Shown here one piece after another: positions 51,367 through 60,873 of a stretch of 64,000 nucleotides of DNA (within the stretch, counting starts at the first letter, position 1; each line of letters opens with the position of its first letter). Source of the DNA: Sinorhizobium chiapasense (GTDB taxonomy: Bacteria > Pseudomonadota > Alphaproteobacteria > Rhizobiales > Rhizobiaceae); NCBI RefSeq assembly GCF_036488675.1, contig NZ_CP133148.1, positions 2,294,001 to 2,358,000 on the forward strand. Direction: 5' to 3'. Position numbers and translations under genes: made by a program. The notes below the pieces were generated by a model, which worked only from the letters and a program-made list of their open reading frames with translations, was not told where the DNA came from and did not search any database.

Positions 51367-51382
51367 GAAGCGATGGGGCGGA

Positions 51383-53053
51383 TCACTCTCCGCCGGCCGA
51401 GCGCAGTTGCTCTTCAATCTTGCTGAGATTGAAGGAGCCCGGCGTCTGGCTCGGCGGATAGTCCTTCATGGACTGGAGGAAATTCGCCGCCAGCGCCTGG
51501 ATCGGCACGATCACGAACACACGGTCGAGGAACCAGTCGTTATAGGTGTTCGAGTTGTGCTGGGCCTTCTCGAACGGGTCGCGCCGCAAGTTGAACAGCA
51601 GCGGCACGCGCAGTTCGGTGAAGGGCTCGCGCCAGACGCCGAACGCCTCGCCGCGGTTTTCGAGGAACACCGCCTTCCAGTCGTCATAACGCGCTGCAAC
51701 CACCTGACCGTCGTCGTTGACGTACCAGAACTCGTGACGCGGCGACTGGTCGACCTTGCCTTCGAAGTAGTCGAGCTGGTTGTAGCCGTCGATGTAGTTG
51801 CGGTACGTCCGGCCATTGAGCTCGATCGTGTTCGCCAGCTTCTGCTTGATGTCAGGCTCGCCGGCGATGGCGGCGAAGGTCGGCAACCAATCCTCGTGGG
51901 AAACGATGCCGTTGGGCGTCTTGCCCGCCGGGAAGCGGCCGGGCCAGCGGGCAAAGGCAGGAACGCGATAGGCGCCTTCCCAGTTGGAGTTCTTCTCGCT
52001 CCGGAACGGCGTCGTGCCGGCGTCCGGCCAGGTGTTGTAGTGCGGCCCGTTGTCGGTCGAGTACATCACCACCGTGTCCTGGGCGATGCCGAGGTCGTCG
52101 AGCAGCTTCAAGAGTTCGCCGACATGCATGTCGTGTTCGACCATGCCGTCATGATACTCGTCGCCGCTAGGCCCCGAAATTCCGGTGTTCTGCTCCTTCA
52201 CGTGCGTGCGGAAATGCATCCGCGTGCCGTTCCACCAGACAAAGAACGGCTTGCCGGCCTGATGCTGGCGGGTGATGAAGTCCTTGGCCGCGGCGACGGT
52301 CTCGTCGTCGATCGTTTCCATGCGCTTCTTGGTCAGCGGGCCGGTGTTTTCGATCTTCTGCGTCCCATCGGCGTTGGCCCAGCTGTGCAGAACACCGCGC
52401 GGTCCGAACTCTTCGAGGAACGTCTTGCCGTTGGCCAGCACGCGATCTCTCGGATAATCGCGGTTCTCCGGCTCCTCCTCGGCGTTCAGGTGATAGAGGT
52501 TGCCGAGGAACTCGTCGAAGCCGTGCATCGTCGGAAGGTGCTCGTCCCGGTCGCCCTGGTGGTTCTTGCCGAACTGGCCGGTCGCATAACCCTTGCTCTT
52601 CAAGACCGTCGCTATGGTCACGTCGGTCTTCTGCCAGCCTTGCGGAGCGCCGGGCAGCCCCACCTTGGTCATGCCGGTGCGGACCGGCACATTGCCGCCG
52701 ATGAAGGCGGCGCGTCCCGCCGTGCAGCTTTGCTGGGCGTAATAGTCGGTAAAGGACAGGCCTTCGCGGGCGATGCGGTCGATGTTCGGCGTCTGGTAGC
52801 CCAACATGCCGCGGTTGTTGTGGCTGAAGTTCCAGGTGCCGATATCGTCACCCCAGATGACCAGGACGTTCGGCGGCTTGCCGGAGGGCGCGGTCGTTGC
52901 CTGCGCCTGCGCGGTCCCCGGCGAGGCTGCCGTTCCGAGAGCGGAGGTCACCGCGAGCGCTGTGCCGGCAAACAGGATCTCGCGCCGGCTGACGGCGCTT
53001 GTGCTGCTTTCCGGATCGGGATGCTTATCTGTATGGATCGTCTTGTCACGCAT
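51383..53053 (-). CDS. Tat-exported arylsulfatase
   Basis: 556 residues. The twin-arginine signal SRREILFAGTALAVTSALG predicts folded export to the periplasm. NVLVIWGDDIGTWN holds the metal Asp pair. The sulfatase signature is SCTAGRAAFIGG with Cys110 as the residue converted to formylglycine; it reads C-T-A-G-R, fitting the relaxed CX(P/A)XR rule rather than CXPSR. Later MYSTDNGPHYNTWPD supplies the Asp-Asn metal pair, and GQFGKNHQGD the Lys/His. It cleaves sulfate esters. No formylglycine-generating enzyme gene is in the window. Good AGGAGG before ATG. Confidence 0.92.
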   Translation of the reverse strand: MRDKTIHTDKHPDPESSTSAVSRREILFAGTALAVTSALGTAASPGTAQAQATTAPSGKPPNVLVIWGDDIGTWNFSHNNRGMLGYQTPNIDRIAREGLSFTDYYAQQSCTAGRAAFIGGNVPVRTGMTKVGLPGAPQGWQKTDVTIATVLKSKGYATGQFGKNHQGDRDEHLPTMHGFDEFLGNLYHLNAEEEPENRDYPRDRVLANGKTFLEEFGPRGVLHSWANADGTQKIENTGPLTKKRMETIDDETVAAAKDFITRQHQAGKPFFVWWNGTRMHFRTHVKEQNTGISGPSGDEYHDGMVEHDMHVGELLKLLDDLGIAQDTVVMYSTDNGPHYNTWPDAGTTPFRSEKNSNWEGAYRVPAFARWPGRFPAGKTPNGIVSHEDWLPTFAAIAGEPDIKQKLANTIELNGRTYRNYIDGYNQLDYFEGKVDQSPRHEFWYVNDDGQVVAARYDDWKAVFLENRGEAFGVWREPFTELRVPLLFNLRRDPFEKAQHNSNTYNDWFLDRVFVIVPIQALAANFLQSMKDYPPSQTPGSFNLSKIEEQLRSAGGE

Positions 53054-53075
53054 GGATATTCCTCCTTGGCCGCCG

Positions 53076-53155
53076 CATGATCGAGGACAAAATCATGCAG
53101 CAATTCAGAGTGTTACGGCGGCCTTTGCGCATGCGATGGCGCACGGGCGCCGTAG
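53076..53155 (+). repeat. Partial RIME element 9
   Basis: CATGCAGCAATTCAGAGTGT then TACGGCGGCCTTTGCGCATG and GCGCACGGGCGCCGTAG: the second module is intact in structure, the first hairpin mostly lost. Confidence 0.7.
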
Positions 53156-53223
53156 GCCCGGTTCGTCAGTCGTTCCTTCTTGTCATGCGGTACTTTTGAA
53201 CGGCCACAGGGGGGGCCGTCGCC

Positions 53224-54003
53224 TCAGGCGACCGACCAGCCGCCATCGACCAGGAGATTAAGGCCGGTGATCAGCGAAGCGGCCGGCGAGGCCAGGAAGA
53301 CCACTGCACCGACGACATCGTCGGTGTCGCCGATCCGGCCGAGCGGAATATGCCCCACGGTCCGGTCGTAGAAGTCCGCGTCAGAGAGCGCCGGCTTCGT
53401 CCCGTCGGTCCAGATGAAGGTCGGCGCAACGGTATTGACGGTGATGCCGTATCTTGCCCATTCGGCGGCGAGGCAGCGGGAGAGATGGTTGATCGCCGCC
53501 TTGCTCGTGCAATAGATCGCCTCGCCGCGCAGCGTTACCGTGCCCGCCTGCGAGCTGATGCTGATGATGCGGCCCGCCTTCCGAGCGATCATCTGCCGGC
53601 CGACCGCCTGCGTCATCAGGAATGTCCCCTTGATATTGACGTTCAGGATCTCGTCGAGATCGGCCTCGACGACATCCTCCGCCAGGTTGCCGGGCGCGAC
53701 GCCGACATTGTTGACGAGCACGTCGATGCGCCCGAACATCGCGATCGCTTCGGCGACCGAGGCCTCGATGTCGGCGCGTTGCGAAAGATCGAGCCGGACG
53801 GGAAGGACTTTCCGCCCCATGTCCCGGATGTCGCCGATCAACTCCGCGGACGCGGCGATGTCGCGCAGGCCGAGCACGATATCCGATCCGGCGGCCGCGC
53901 AGGCGAGCGCACAGGCGCGGCCGATCCCGCGTGAGGCGCCCGTCACAAAGGTCACCTTGCCCTTGAGGCTGAAATCCGGCGCATGCTTGAGTTCGTTTGC
54001 CAA
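53224..54003 (-). CDS. Short-chain dehydrogenase/reductase (SDR)
   Basis: 259 residues of a classical SDR: TFVTGASRGIGRA (cofactor loop, residues 18-30), VLVNNVGVAP (NNXG), Ser151 in ISISSQAG, and the YCTSK catalytic pair Tyr164/Lys168. The C-terminus FLASPAASLITGLNLLVDGG WSVA is typical. The acidic/basic pattern after strand 2 (GLRD) favours NADP or NAD without clear choice. The start is TTG 54003, preceded by GGAGGAGGG. It oxidises or reduces a small alcohol/ketone; substrate is unknown. Confidence 0.9.
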   Translation of the reverse strand: MANELKHAPDFSLKGKVTFVTGASRGIGRACALACAAAGSDIVLGLRDIAASAELIGDIRDMGRKVLPVRLDLSQRADIEASVAEAIAMFGRIDVLVNNVGVAPGNLAEDVVEADLDEILNVNIKGTFLMTQAVGRQMIARKAGRIISISSQAGTVTLRGEAIYCTSKAAINHLSRCLAAEWARYGITVNTVAPTFIWTDGTKPALSDADFYDRTVGHIPLGRIGDTDDVVGAVVFLASPAASLITGLNLLVDGGWSVA

Positions 54004-54117
54004 GGCTTGCCCTCCTCCAGCAATTCGCTGGCAAATGAATGGAGCGGAACGGATCGGATTCCTGCACCGGCCTCACTCGCCTGTGCGGAAATCGATTTTA
54101 CCCGCCCGCTCTGCCGC

Positions 54118-54693
54118 TCACTGCTTCAGCGCCCCGCTCTTCTTCGCCACCCAGGTGGCGACATAGTCCATCAACTCGGGCGACAGGCAGTCGTAGGGCT
54201 CCAGCCCGATCCGCCTCAGGTGATTGCGCACACCGTTCATCTTCGCGGGATCGACACCGCTTTCAATGATCGAGGAGACGAAGGCGGCAAAGCCCGGTTC
54301 CGGCCAGCCGCTCTCCTCGAACCGTTCGGGATGGATGAAGTCAAGCCCCTGGAACGGGTGCTCGCGCTCCACCGGCCCGTACATGTGCACGCCGCATTCC
54401 TTGCAGGCGTGCCTCCGGATGAGCGCGGTCGGATCGACGATTTCGAGCTTGTCGCCGTTTTCGACAACGGTGACGCTGTCATGCGGTGCAACCGCGACGA
54501 TCGAGAAGGCCGCACCCTTCGGCTTCCAGCATTTGGTGCAGCCGCAGGCGTGGTTGTGGGCGATCCCGCCGTTGACGCGGACCCTGACCGGACGGTCCTT
54601 GCAGGCGCAGACCAGCGTGCCGCCGCTGAATGTGGCGCTGCCCTTGGCCATGCCGGCGTCGAGATAAGGGTGTAATGGGACCGGATTTTCCAT
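54118..54693 (-). CDS. gfa: S-(hydroxymethyl)glutathione synthase (Gfa)
   Basis: 191 residues, the family length. [20 protein letters not shown] with [16 protein letters not shown] provides the zinc and glutathione-binding Cys, and [18 protein letters not shown] the second zinc site; [20 protein letters not shown] is characteristic of true Gfa. It speeds condensation of formaldehyde with glutathione, the first step of glutathione-dependent formaldehyde oxidation. AAGGAGG lies five bases before ATG 54693. The dehydrogenase and hydrolase of the pathway are not in the window; the SDR next to it is not an AdhC homologue. Confidence 0.9.
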   Translation of the reverse strand: MENPVPLHPYLDAGMAKGSATFSGGTLVCACKDRPVRVRVNGGIAHNHACGCTKCWKPKGAAFSIVAVAPHDSVTVVENGDKLEIVDPTALIRRHACKECGVHMYGPVEREHPFQGLDFIHPERFEESGWPEPGFAAFVSSIIESGVDPAKMNGVRNHLRRIGLEPYDCLSPELMDYVATWVAKKSGALKQ

Positions 54694-54920
54694 GCTTTCC
54701 TCCTTCGCCGGTTGTCTCGCCGGCGGTTCGGCGTCGGCGGCAACCTCGTGTTCACTCTCCCCTCCGGAATATACCACTGCACGCGCAATTGTCTTCGGGT
54801 GTGGAGGCCACGCGTGGCCACCCGGATGCCTCGCCGTCGTAACCGTAACGTACTTGCGCTTCGCCACCGCCGGCCGAAGATGGACGTATCCATCGCCAGT
54901 CCTCGCCGGAGGTTTTCGCC

Positions 54921-56465
54921 ATGCTCGGACGACGCTCGTTTCTAATGATTTTGGCACTGTTTGCGGCGGCCCTGCCCGCGCCGCTGACGGCCGTGCGCGC
55001 GGCCGATCAGACGCTCTCTCCGGAGGAAGCCCGGGCGATCGCCAAGGAGGCCTATATCTACGGTTTCCCGCTCGTCGACAATTATCGCGTGCAATATTCC
55101 TATTTCGTCGACAAGAGCGACCCGGAATACAAGGCTCCCTGGAACACGCTCTTCAACACCGCGCGCGTCTACACCCCCGAGGACAAGGCGATCCAGACGC
55201 CGAATTCCGACACGCCCTATTCGTTCGTCGGCGCGGATCTGAGGGCAGAACCCCTCGTCTTTACCGTTCCCGCCGTCGAGACAGGGCGCTACTACTCGCT
55301 CCAGTTCATCGACCAGTACACCTTCAATTTCGCCTATGTCGGCAGCCGCGCCACCGGCAACGAGGCGGGGAAATTTCTGCTCGCCGGGCCGGGCTGGAAG
55401 GGCGAGACGCCGCCCGGCATCAAGCAAGTGATCCGTTCCGAAACCGACTTCGCCTTCGTGCTCTATCGCACCCAGCTCTTCGATTCGGCCGACATCGACA
55501 ACGTCAAGAAGATCCAGGCCGGCTACGCGGTCGAGCCGTTGTCCCGCTTCCTGGGGCAGCCGGCGCCCCCCGCCCCCGCCACGATCGACTTCCCGAAGCC
55601 GCTGACGCGGGAGGAACAGAAGGCCTCGCCGGAATTCTTCGACGAACTGAACTTCATCCTGCAGTTCAGCCCCACACACCCGTCGGAGACGGAGATACGT
55701 GCGCGCTTTGCCGATCTCGGCATCGGTCCCGACATTACGTTCGATCCCGACACACTGTCTCCGGAGCAGCAGCAAGCCGTCAAGGACGGCATGGCCGAGG
55801 CCTGGGCGGCCTTCGACGATTTCAAGAAGAACGAGCTCGAAACCGGGAAGAAGACCAGCGGCGACACCGTCGGGACACGCGAGCACCTGAACGGAGATTA
55901 CATCGCCCGCATGTCCGCCGCCGTGCTCGGCATCTACGGCAATTCCAAGGAAGAAGCGCTCTACCCGATCTACTTCACCGACGATCAGCAGCAACCGCTC
56001 ACGGGCGCCAATCGGTACACGCTGCGCTTCGGTCCCGACGAGTTGCCACCGGTCAACGCATTCTGGTCGCTGACACTCTACGAACTGCCTGAGAGCCTGC
56101 TCTACGCCAATCCGCTCAACCGCTATCTGATCAACTCGCCGATGCTGCCTGGCCTCAAACGCGACGCCGATGGCGGCATCACGCTCCGGATCCAGCACGA
56201 TTCGCCGGCTGCGGACGAGGACGCCAACTGGCTGCCCGCTCCGAGCGGCCCCTTCTTCACGGCCATGCGGCTCTACTGGCCGAAGCAGGAAGCGCTCGAC
56301 GGACAGTGGAAGGCGCCGCCGCTTCAGAAATCGAACTGCCCCCCCGTGAGGAGGATGCATCATGACGACGAAATCCGCGTTCTTTTTCCTCGCGCTGGCG
56401 CTCGCGGTGGCGGGCGTTGCGCAGGCGCAAACCGCCGGCAACGCCGTGCCCGTCACGCCCGATAA
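54921..56465 (+). CDS. DUF1254/DUF1214 exported protein A (readthrough C-terminus)
   Basis: 514 residues as read. A signal peptide ([20 protein letters not shown], cleavage after VRA) is followed by DUF1254 ([60 protein letters not shown]) and DUF1214 ([40 protein letters not shown]). The family normally ends at about this last motif. Here the frame continues 35 residues into the next gene after a run of seven C (56339-56345); with one C fewer it would stop at once (CPP then TGA). The true protein probably ends near 56350. Periplasmic; function unknown. Confidence 0.83.
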   Translation: MLGRRSFLMILALFAAALPAPLTAVRAADQTLSPEEARAIAKEAYIYGFPLVDNYRVQYSYFVDKSDPEYKAPWNTLFNTARVYTPEDKAIQTPNSDTPYSFVGADLRAEPLVFTVPAVETGRYYSLQFIDQYTFNFAYVGSRATGNEAGKFLLAGPGWKGETPPGIKQVIRSETDFAFVLYRTQLFDSADIDNVKKIQAGYAVEPLSRFLGQPAPPAPATIDFPKPLTREEQKASPEFFDELNFILQFSPTHPSETEIRARFADLGIGPDITFDPDTLSPEQQQAVKDGMAEAWAAFDDFKKNELETGKKTSGDTVGTREHLNGDYIARMSAAVLGIYGNSKEEALYPIYFTDDQQQPLTGANRYTLRFGPDELPPVNAFWSLTLYELPESLLYANPLNRYLINSPMLPGLKRDADGGITLRIQHDSPAADEDANWLPAPSGPFFTAMRLYWPKQEALDGQWKAPPLQKSNCPPVRRMHHDDEIRVLFPRAGARGGGRCAGANRRQRRARHAR

Positions 56466-57393
56466 TTTTGTCCGGGCGGAGACCGACCTCTATTTCGGCG
56501 GCGTCCTCAAGGACGGCGGCTTCGGCAAGTTCTTCGTCAATCGCGAGCCGACCCCGATCGACAAACAGACCGTGATCCGCATGAACCGCGACACGCTCTA
56601 TAGCGGTGCCGTGTTCGAGCTCGATGCCGCGCCGGTGACGGTCACCCTGCCAGATCCGGGCAAACGCTTCTTGTCGATGCAGGTGATCGACGAGGACCAG
56701 TACACGCCAAAGGTTGTTTACGGCGCCGGTAGCCATACGCTCAGCAAGGAAGAAATCGGCACGCGCTACGTGCTCGCCGCGATCCGCATCCTGGTCAATC
56801 CGATCGTTCCCGGCGACCTCGACGAGGTCCATGCGCTGCAGGACGCGATCAAGATCGAGCAGCCGGGCGGGCCAGGCAAGTTCGAGACCCCCAATTGGGA
56901 TCACGAGAGCCAAGGGAAGGTGCGCCAGGCGCTGCTGGCACTCGCCGCCACCCTTCCCGATTCCAAGCACATGTTCGGCCCGAAGGGTAAAGTCGACCCG
57001 GTGAGGCGGCTGATCGGCGCGGCGTCCGTCTGGGGTGGCAACCCGGAAAAGGACGCGCTCTACCTGACTGTCACGCCCGAGAAGAACGACGGCAAGACCG
57101 TCTACAAGCTCGACGTCAAGGATGTGCCCGTCGACGGCTTCTGGTCGATCAGCGTCTACAACGCCAAGGGCTATTTCGAAGAGAACAGCGAAAACGCCTA
57201 TACGCTCAACAATCTCACCGCCAAGGCCGGCGACGATGGCGCCGTCGCGATCCAGTTCGGCAATTGCGACACCCAGACCGTCAACTGCCTGCCGATCACG
57301 CCCGGCTGGAACTACCTGGTGCGGCTCTACCGGCCGCGCGAGGAAATCCTGAACGGCTCATGGAAATTCCCGGAGCCGCAGCCGGTGAATTAA
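56362..57393 (+). CDS. DUF1254/DUF1214 exported protein B
   Basis: 343 residues. Signal peptide [18 protein letters not shown]; then DUF1254 ([40 protein letters not shown]) and DUF1214 (VPVDGFWSISVYNAKGYFEE, GWNYLVRLYRPREEILNGSW). It is shorter than protein A. GAGGAGG lies five bases before the ATG. The start lies within the readthrough extension of protein A, consistent with a tandem operon whose upstream stop was originally just before it. Such pairs are common; enzymatic role is unestablished. Confidence 0.85.
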   Translation: MTTKSAFFFLALALAVAGVAQAQTAGNAVPVTPDNFVRAETDLYFGGVLKDGGFGKFFVNREPTPIDKQTVIRMNRDTLYSGAVFELDAAPVTVTLPDPGKRFLSMQVIDEDQYTPKVVYGAGSHTLSKEEIGTRYVLAAIRILVNPIVPGDLDEVHALQDAIKIEQPGGPGKFETPNWDHESQGKVRQALLALAATLPDSKHMFGPKGKVDPVRRLIGAASVWGGNPEKDALYLTVTPEKNDGKTVYKLDVKDVPVDGFWSISVYNAKGYFEENSENAYTLNNLTAKAGDDGAVAIQFGNCDTQTVNCLPITPGWNYLVRLYRPREEILNGSWKFPEPQPVN

Positions 57394-57420
57394 TGCAGTT
57401 TGCGTGGTTTCAGCGTTCGG

Positions 57421-58614
57421 CTACTGCGGAACGGGAGCCGGGCAAAGCCCGCTGTCGTTGGACGACATCGGGCCGAAACTTTCTTCGGGCGGGCGGCATT
57501 CAAACTTCGCGCCGACGATGCCGTCCCAGCCTTTCATGATGATCTCCCGCGCCCTTTCCTGCTCGTCGACGCTCGGAAAGGCCGGATCTGCATAGCCCAC
57601 GCCGCCCTCGAATTGCGGGAGGCTATTCCGCAATTCGGCCGGCAGCTTTCCGTTGCGCACGAGGTCCGCAAGACGGATCGGCGAACAATGGCCCTTCAGG
57701 AAGGCGAGTTGCACTTCGTCCGAGTACAGATATTCCATCCATAGCCGGGCGGCATTCGGGTGCAGAGCCCGGGCACTGATCGCCTGCACATAGACGCCCG
57801 CGACGGCGCCGGTCTCCGGCCTGACGATCTCGACCTTGGTTTTCCCCGCAAGACGGTCACGGTCGCCGAGCGCCAGATAGTCCCAGCGGATGAGGATCGG
57901 CGTACGGCCGTCGGCAAGCGAGCGGGCATCGCCGACGATCGGAACGAAATTGCCCTTGCGGTGGAGGTCGGCAAAGAACTCGAGCCCCCGATCGGCGGCT
58001 TCGTCCATATTGCCCTTCGCAGCCGAAAGGCCCGCGGCGAACACGCCCTGGATCGCCTGGTTCGAGAAGATGTCGCCGGCGAGGCTGACGCTGTTCCGGT
58101 ATTCAGGGGCGAGAAGGTCGGCCCAGTCCTGCGGCGACTGCTTAACGAGGTTCGCGTTGATCTCGAAAACGACCACGCCGTAATAATCGCCATACCAGTA
58201 TCCGTCCGCGTCCTTGGCGGCGTCCGGAATCGTGTCCCAGGTCGAAACCTTGTAGGGCTGCAGTAGGCCCTCCCTCTTCGCCGACGGGGCGAAGGAGAGA
58301 CCGATATCGATGACGTCCGGCATCTCAGCGCCGGTCTTTCCCGGCTGTTGCGTGATGGCCTCGATCTCTTTGGCGGACGGGGCGTCAGGCTGAAGTTCGC
58401 TGACGCTCAGCCTGTATTTCGTGGCAAAGCCGTCGATGATGCCGCCGTATCCGCACCAGTCGCGCGGCAGCGCGATGACGCTAAGCTGCCCCTCTTTCTT
58501 GGCGGCCGCCACCAACTCGTCCATCGCGTCCGCGGATGCCGTCGGGGCGAATGCCACAAAGGCACGCGCCGCTGCCACCGCCGCCAGGAATATCGCACCC
58601 CACCTTCGCCTCAT
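57421..58614 (-). CDS. Periplasmic solute-binding protein, family 1 (orphan)
   Basis: 397 residues. Signal peptide AIFLAAVAAARAFVAFAPTA. KKEGQLSVIALPRDWCGYGG, MPDVIDIGLSFAPSAKREGL, YWYGDYYGVVVFEINANLVK, WADLLAPEYRNSVSLAGDIF and PIVGDARSLADGRTPILIRW follow the extracellular solute-binding fold of polyamine/iron/opine-type ABC systems. It carries five or so Cys, unusual for the family. No permease or ATPase genes lie next to it, so it must pair with components elsewhere. AGGGGG precedes ATG 58614. It converges on the DUF1254 gene. Confidence 0.83.
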   Translation of the reverse strand: MRRRWGAIFLAAVAAARAFVAFAPTASADAMDELVAAAKKEGQLSVIALPRDWCGYGGIIDGFATKYRLSVSELQPDAPSAKEIEAITQQPGKTGAEMPDVIDIGLSFAPSAKREGLLQPYKVSTWDTIPDAAKDADGYWYGDYYGVVVFEINANLVKQSPQDWADLLAPEYRNSVSLAGDIFSNQAIQGVFAAGLSAAKGNMDEAADRGLEFFADLHRKGNFVPIVGDARSLADGRTPILIRWDYLALGDRDRLAGKTKVEIVRPETGAVAGVYVQAISARALHPNAARLWMEYLYSDEVQLAFLKGHCSPIRLADLVRNGKLPAELRNSLPQFEGGVGYADPAFPSVDEQERAREIIMKGWDGIVGAKFECRPPEESFGPMSSNDSGLCPAPVPQ

Positions 58615-58754
58615 GGCCGTCCCCCTTCCGACTTATGGACAGCGGCGGGAAAAAGTTTAGCAGCTTCTAAAAGTCTCAGGAAGCACCGTCGCATGCCCCG
58701 CTCCTCACCAAACAAGGCGTCTTTTCTGCCGCAACGGTCGTGCTACAGTTTGCT

Positions 58755-58857
58755 TTACAGCGCCGCGCGTCCAACCGAACGCGCAAAGGTCGCTGTAGCG
58801 CTTTGAATTACCGCATGATTCCTCAAATCGATTCCGATTTGAGGAATCATGCGGTAG
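58755..58857 (-). repeat. RIME-type intergenic mosaic element 10
   Basis: TTACAGCGCCGCGCGTCCAA at the left; the right hairpin is a perfect palindrome, CGCATGATTCCTCAAATCG paired with CGATTTGAGGAATCATGCG (58812-58853). Confidence 0.85.
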
Positions 58858-58889
58858 CGTCACGGGGCTGACCGGGGGGTGGAATCCAG

Positions 58890-59534
58890 ATGAAGGCTTT
58901 GGTTGCGAAGGTCGCTGCGGCTGCCTTCGTCCTGTTTGCCCGCGCGATAACCGCGGTTCGCGCCATCTGGTCGGAAGAAGGATTGCCGGCCAAGCCTTGT
59001 GTTTATTTTGCCAATCATTCTAGCCACGGCGATTTCGTCCTGGTCTGGGCCGTGCTGCCGCCGCGGCTCAGGCATCGGACCCGCCCCGTCGCCGGCGCCG
59101 AGTACTGGCTGAAATCGCATACCAACGCCTTCATCGGGCGCGACGTTTTCAACGCAGTGCTGATCGAGCGCGACCGGGAGAAGCGGACGCAGGATCCGAT
59201 CGCGCTGATGGTCTCTGCTATCGATGACGGCTCGTCGCTGATCCTCTTTCCCGAGGGCACGCGAAACCAGACCGAGGAGAGACTGCTGCCCTTCAAGAGC
59301 GGCATCTTCCATCTGGTCGATCAGCGCCCGGAGGTCGATCTCGTGCCGGTCTGGATCAACAATTTGAACCGCGTCATGCCGAAGGGCGAGATCGTGCCGA
59401 TCCCGCTGATCTGCACCGTCACCTTCGGCAACGCGCTCCGCATCGCGCCCGGCGAAGACAAGGAAGTATTTCTCGATCGGATGCGCGTCGCTCTGCTGGC
59501 GCTCGCGCCGAAACCGGTGGGGAGCGGCGAATGA
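58890..59534 (+). CDS. 1-acyl-glycerol-3-phosphate acyltransferase-like (PlsC family)
   Basis: 214 residues. ANHSSHGDFVLVWA holds the HX4D catalytic motif and SLILFPEGTRNQTEERLLPF the phosphate-binding EGTR. An N-terminal helix anchors it to the inner membrane. PlsC enzymes acylate lysophosphatidic acid to phosphatidic acid. First gene of a four-gene operon whose other products would activate phosphatidic acid to CDP-diacylglycerol and transfer an alcohol to it. It overlaps the next start by four bases (ATGA). The essential housekeeping plsC is probably elsewhere, so this may serve a special lipid. Confidence 0.85.
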   Translation: MKALVAKVAAAAFVLFARAITAVRAIWSEEGLPAKPCVYFANHSSHGDFVLVWAVLPPRLRHRTRPVAGAEYWLKSHTNAFIGRDVFNAVLIERDREKRTQDPIALMVSAIDDGSSLILFPEGTRNQTEERLLPFKSGIFHLVDQRPEVDLVPVWINNLNRVMPKGEIVPIPLICTVTFGNALRIAPGEDKEVFLDRMRVALLALAPKPVGSGE

Positions 59535-60481
59535 CTGCGGCAAGCTCCGATCTCGTCACCCTCGTCCTCGGCATCTTCGGCGTGCTGATCGTCGCCTCGG
59601 CGGTCGGCTACCTGCTGGAGCGGCGTCTCGCGACCGACGGACCGAATGCAGCGGTCGAGAACCTCAATGCCCGCATCCGGGCCTGGTGGGCCATGGTCAT
59701 CCTGATCGGCCTCGCCTTCATCGCCGGCCGCGTCGGCGTCCTCGTCCTCTTCGCGTTCTGCTCCTTTGCGGCGCTGAGGGAATTCATCACGCTGATCTAC
59801 ACCCGGCGCGCCGACCATTGGGCGCTTGCCTCGGCCTTCTTCCTCGTCCTGCCGATCCAGTATTACCTGCTCTGGGCCGAGGAGTACGGCATCTTCTCGA
59901 TCTTCATCCCCGTCTATGCCTTCCTGCTGATGCCGATCATTTCGGTGCTGCGGGGTGATACGGAGCGCTTTCTGCTTCGCGTCGCCGAAGTGCAATGGGC
60001 CCTGATGATCTCAGTCTTCTGCGTCTCGCACGTGCCGGCGCTGCTGACCCTCGACATACCCGGCTACGAGGGGCGCAACGTGCTGCTGATCGCCTTCCTG
60101 GTGATCGTCGTCCAGCTAAGCGATGTGCTGCAATATGTCTGGGGCAAGCTCTTCGGCCGCACCAAGATCGCGCCGAACCTCTCGCCGTCGAAGACGGTCG
60201 AGGGCTTTGTCGGCGGCGTTGCCAGCGCCACGCTGATCGGCGCCGCGTTGTGGTGGATCACGCCGTTCACGCCGCTCCAGGCGGGCCTCCTGTCGTTCAT
60301 CATCACCCTCATGGGCTTTCTCGGAGGACTGGTGATGTCGGCGATCAAGCGCGATCGCGGCGTCAAGGACTGGGGTCATCTCATCGAGGGTCATGGCGGG
60401 CTGATCGACCGGCTCGATTCCGTCGTCTTCTCGGCGCCGATCTTCTTCCACATCGTGCGCTACTGGTGGTCGCTCTCATGA
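59531..60481 (+). CDS. Phosphatidate cytidylyltransferase (CdsA family)
   Basis: 316 residues with about eight membrane helices. The C-terminal signature is present: NLSPSKTVEGFVGGVASATL, IKRDRGVKDWGHLIEGHGGL and IDRLDSVVFSAPIFFHIVRY, holding the metal-binding Asp residues of CdsA. It makes CDP-diacylglycerol from phosphatidic acid and CTP in the inner membrane. Overlaps of four bases with both neighbours couple the operon. Length is slightly above the usual 270-290 owing to an extra N-terminal helix. Confidence 0.88.
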   Translation: MTAASSDLVTLVLGIFGVLIVASAVGYLLERRLATDGPNAAVENLNARIRAWWAMVILIGLAFIAGRVGVLVLFAFCSFAALREFITLIYTRRADHWALASAFFLVLPIQYYLLWAEEYGIFSIFIPVYAFLLMPIISVLRGDTERFLLRVAEVQWALMISVFCVSHVPALLTLDIPGYEGRNVLLIAFLVIVVQLSDVLQYVWGKLFGRTKIAPNLSPSKTVEGFVGGVASATLIGAALWWITPFTPLQAGLLSFIITLMGFLGGLVMSAIKRDRGVKDWGHLIEGHGGLIDRLDSVVFSAPIFFHIVRYWWSLS

Positions 60482-60873
60482 GATCCGTGTTGAGGGGCTG
60501 GGCGCGCAGCAGCACCGTGCATGTGCTCTTCGCCTTTCTGGCCATGGGCGGCTGGGCCGTCTTTGCCAACAGCGCTCATCCCATGCCGCAGCCGCTTGTT
60601 TCGGGCCTCCTGCAAGGGGCGCTGTCAGCCGGCCTCACGCTTTTCCTCAAGTCCGTGATCGACGGCCTCTCGAAGCGCTTCGACGGCGCCGCGCGCTTCT
60701 GGGCGCCACCGCTGATTGCCTGCCTCGGCTCGGCAAGCCTGCTGGTATCGCTCCACGCTCTCGGCGGAACGCCCGAAATACTCAAGACCGTCGCGGTTCC
60801 GCTGCTGGTCTCGACGACCTACGCGTGGACCTATGCGTATTCGATCTCCAGGAAGAGAGGCGTGGAACCATGA
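60478..60873 (+). CDS. Small polytopic membrane protein of the phospholipid operon
   Basis: 131 residues, nearly all in four membrane helices: VHVLFAFLAMGGWAVFANSA, LVSGLLQGALSAGLTLFLKS, WAPPLIACLGSASLLVSLHA and TVAVPLLVSTTYAWTYAYSI. Its ATG overlaps the CdsA stop and its stop overlaps the next start (ATGA). No family recognised. Conserved position between CdsA and a CDP-alcohol phosphotransferase suggests it assists lipid synthesis or translocation (inference). Confidence 0.75.
   Translation: MRSVLRGWARSSTVHVLFAFLAMGGWAVFANSAHPMPQPLVSGLLQGALSAGLTLFLKSVIDGLSKRFDGAARFWAPPLIACLGSASLLVSLHALGGTPEILKTVAVPLLVSTTYAWTYAYSISRKRGVEP

Noticed and set aside
54693..54957. Longer Gfa reading from 54957
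   Set aside because: It would add 88 residues with no family match; ATG 54693 has AAGGAGG at five bases and gives the standard 191 residues.
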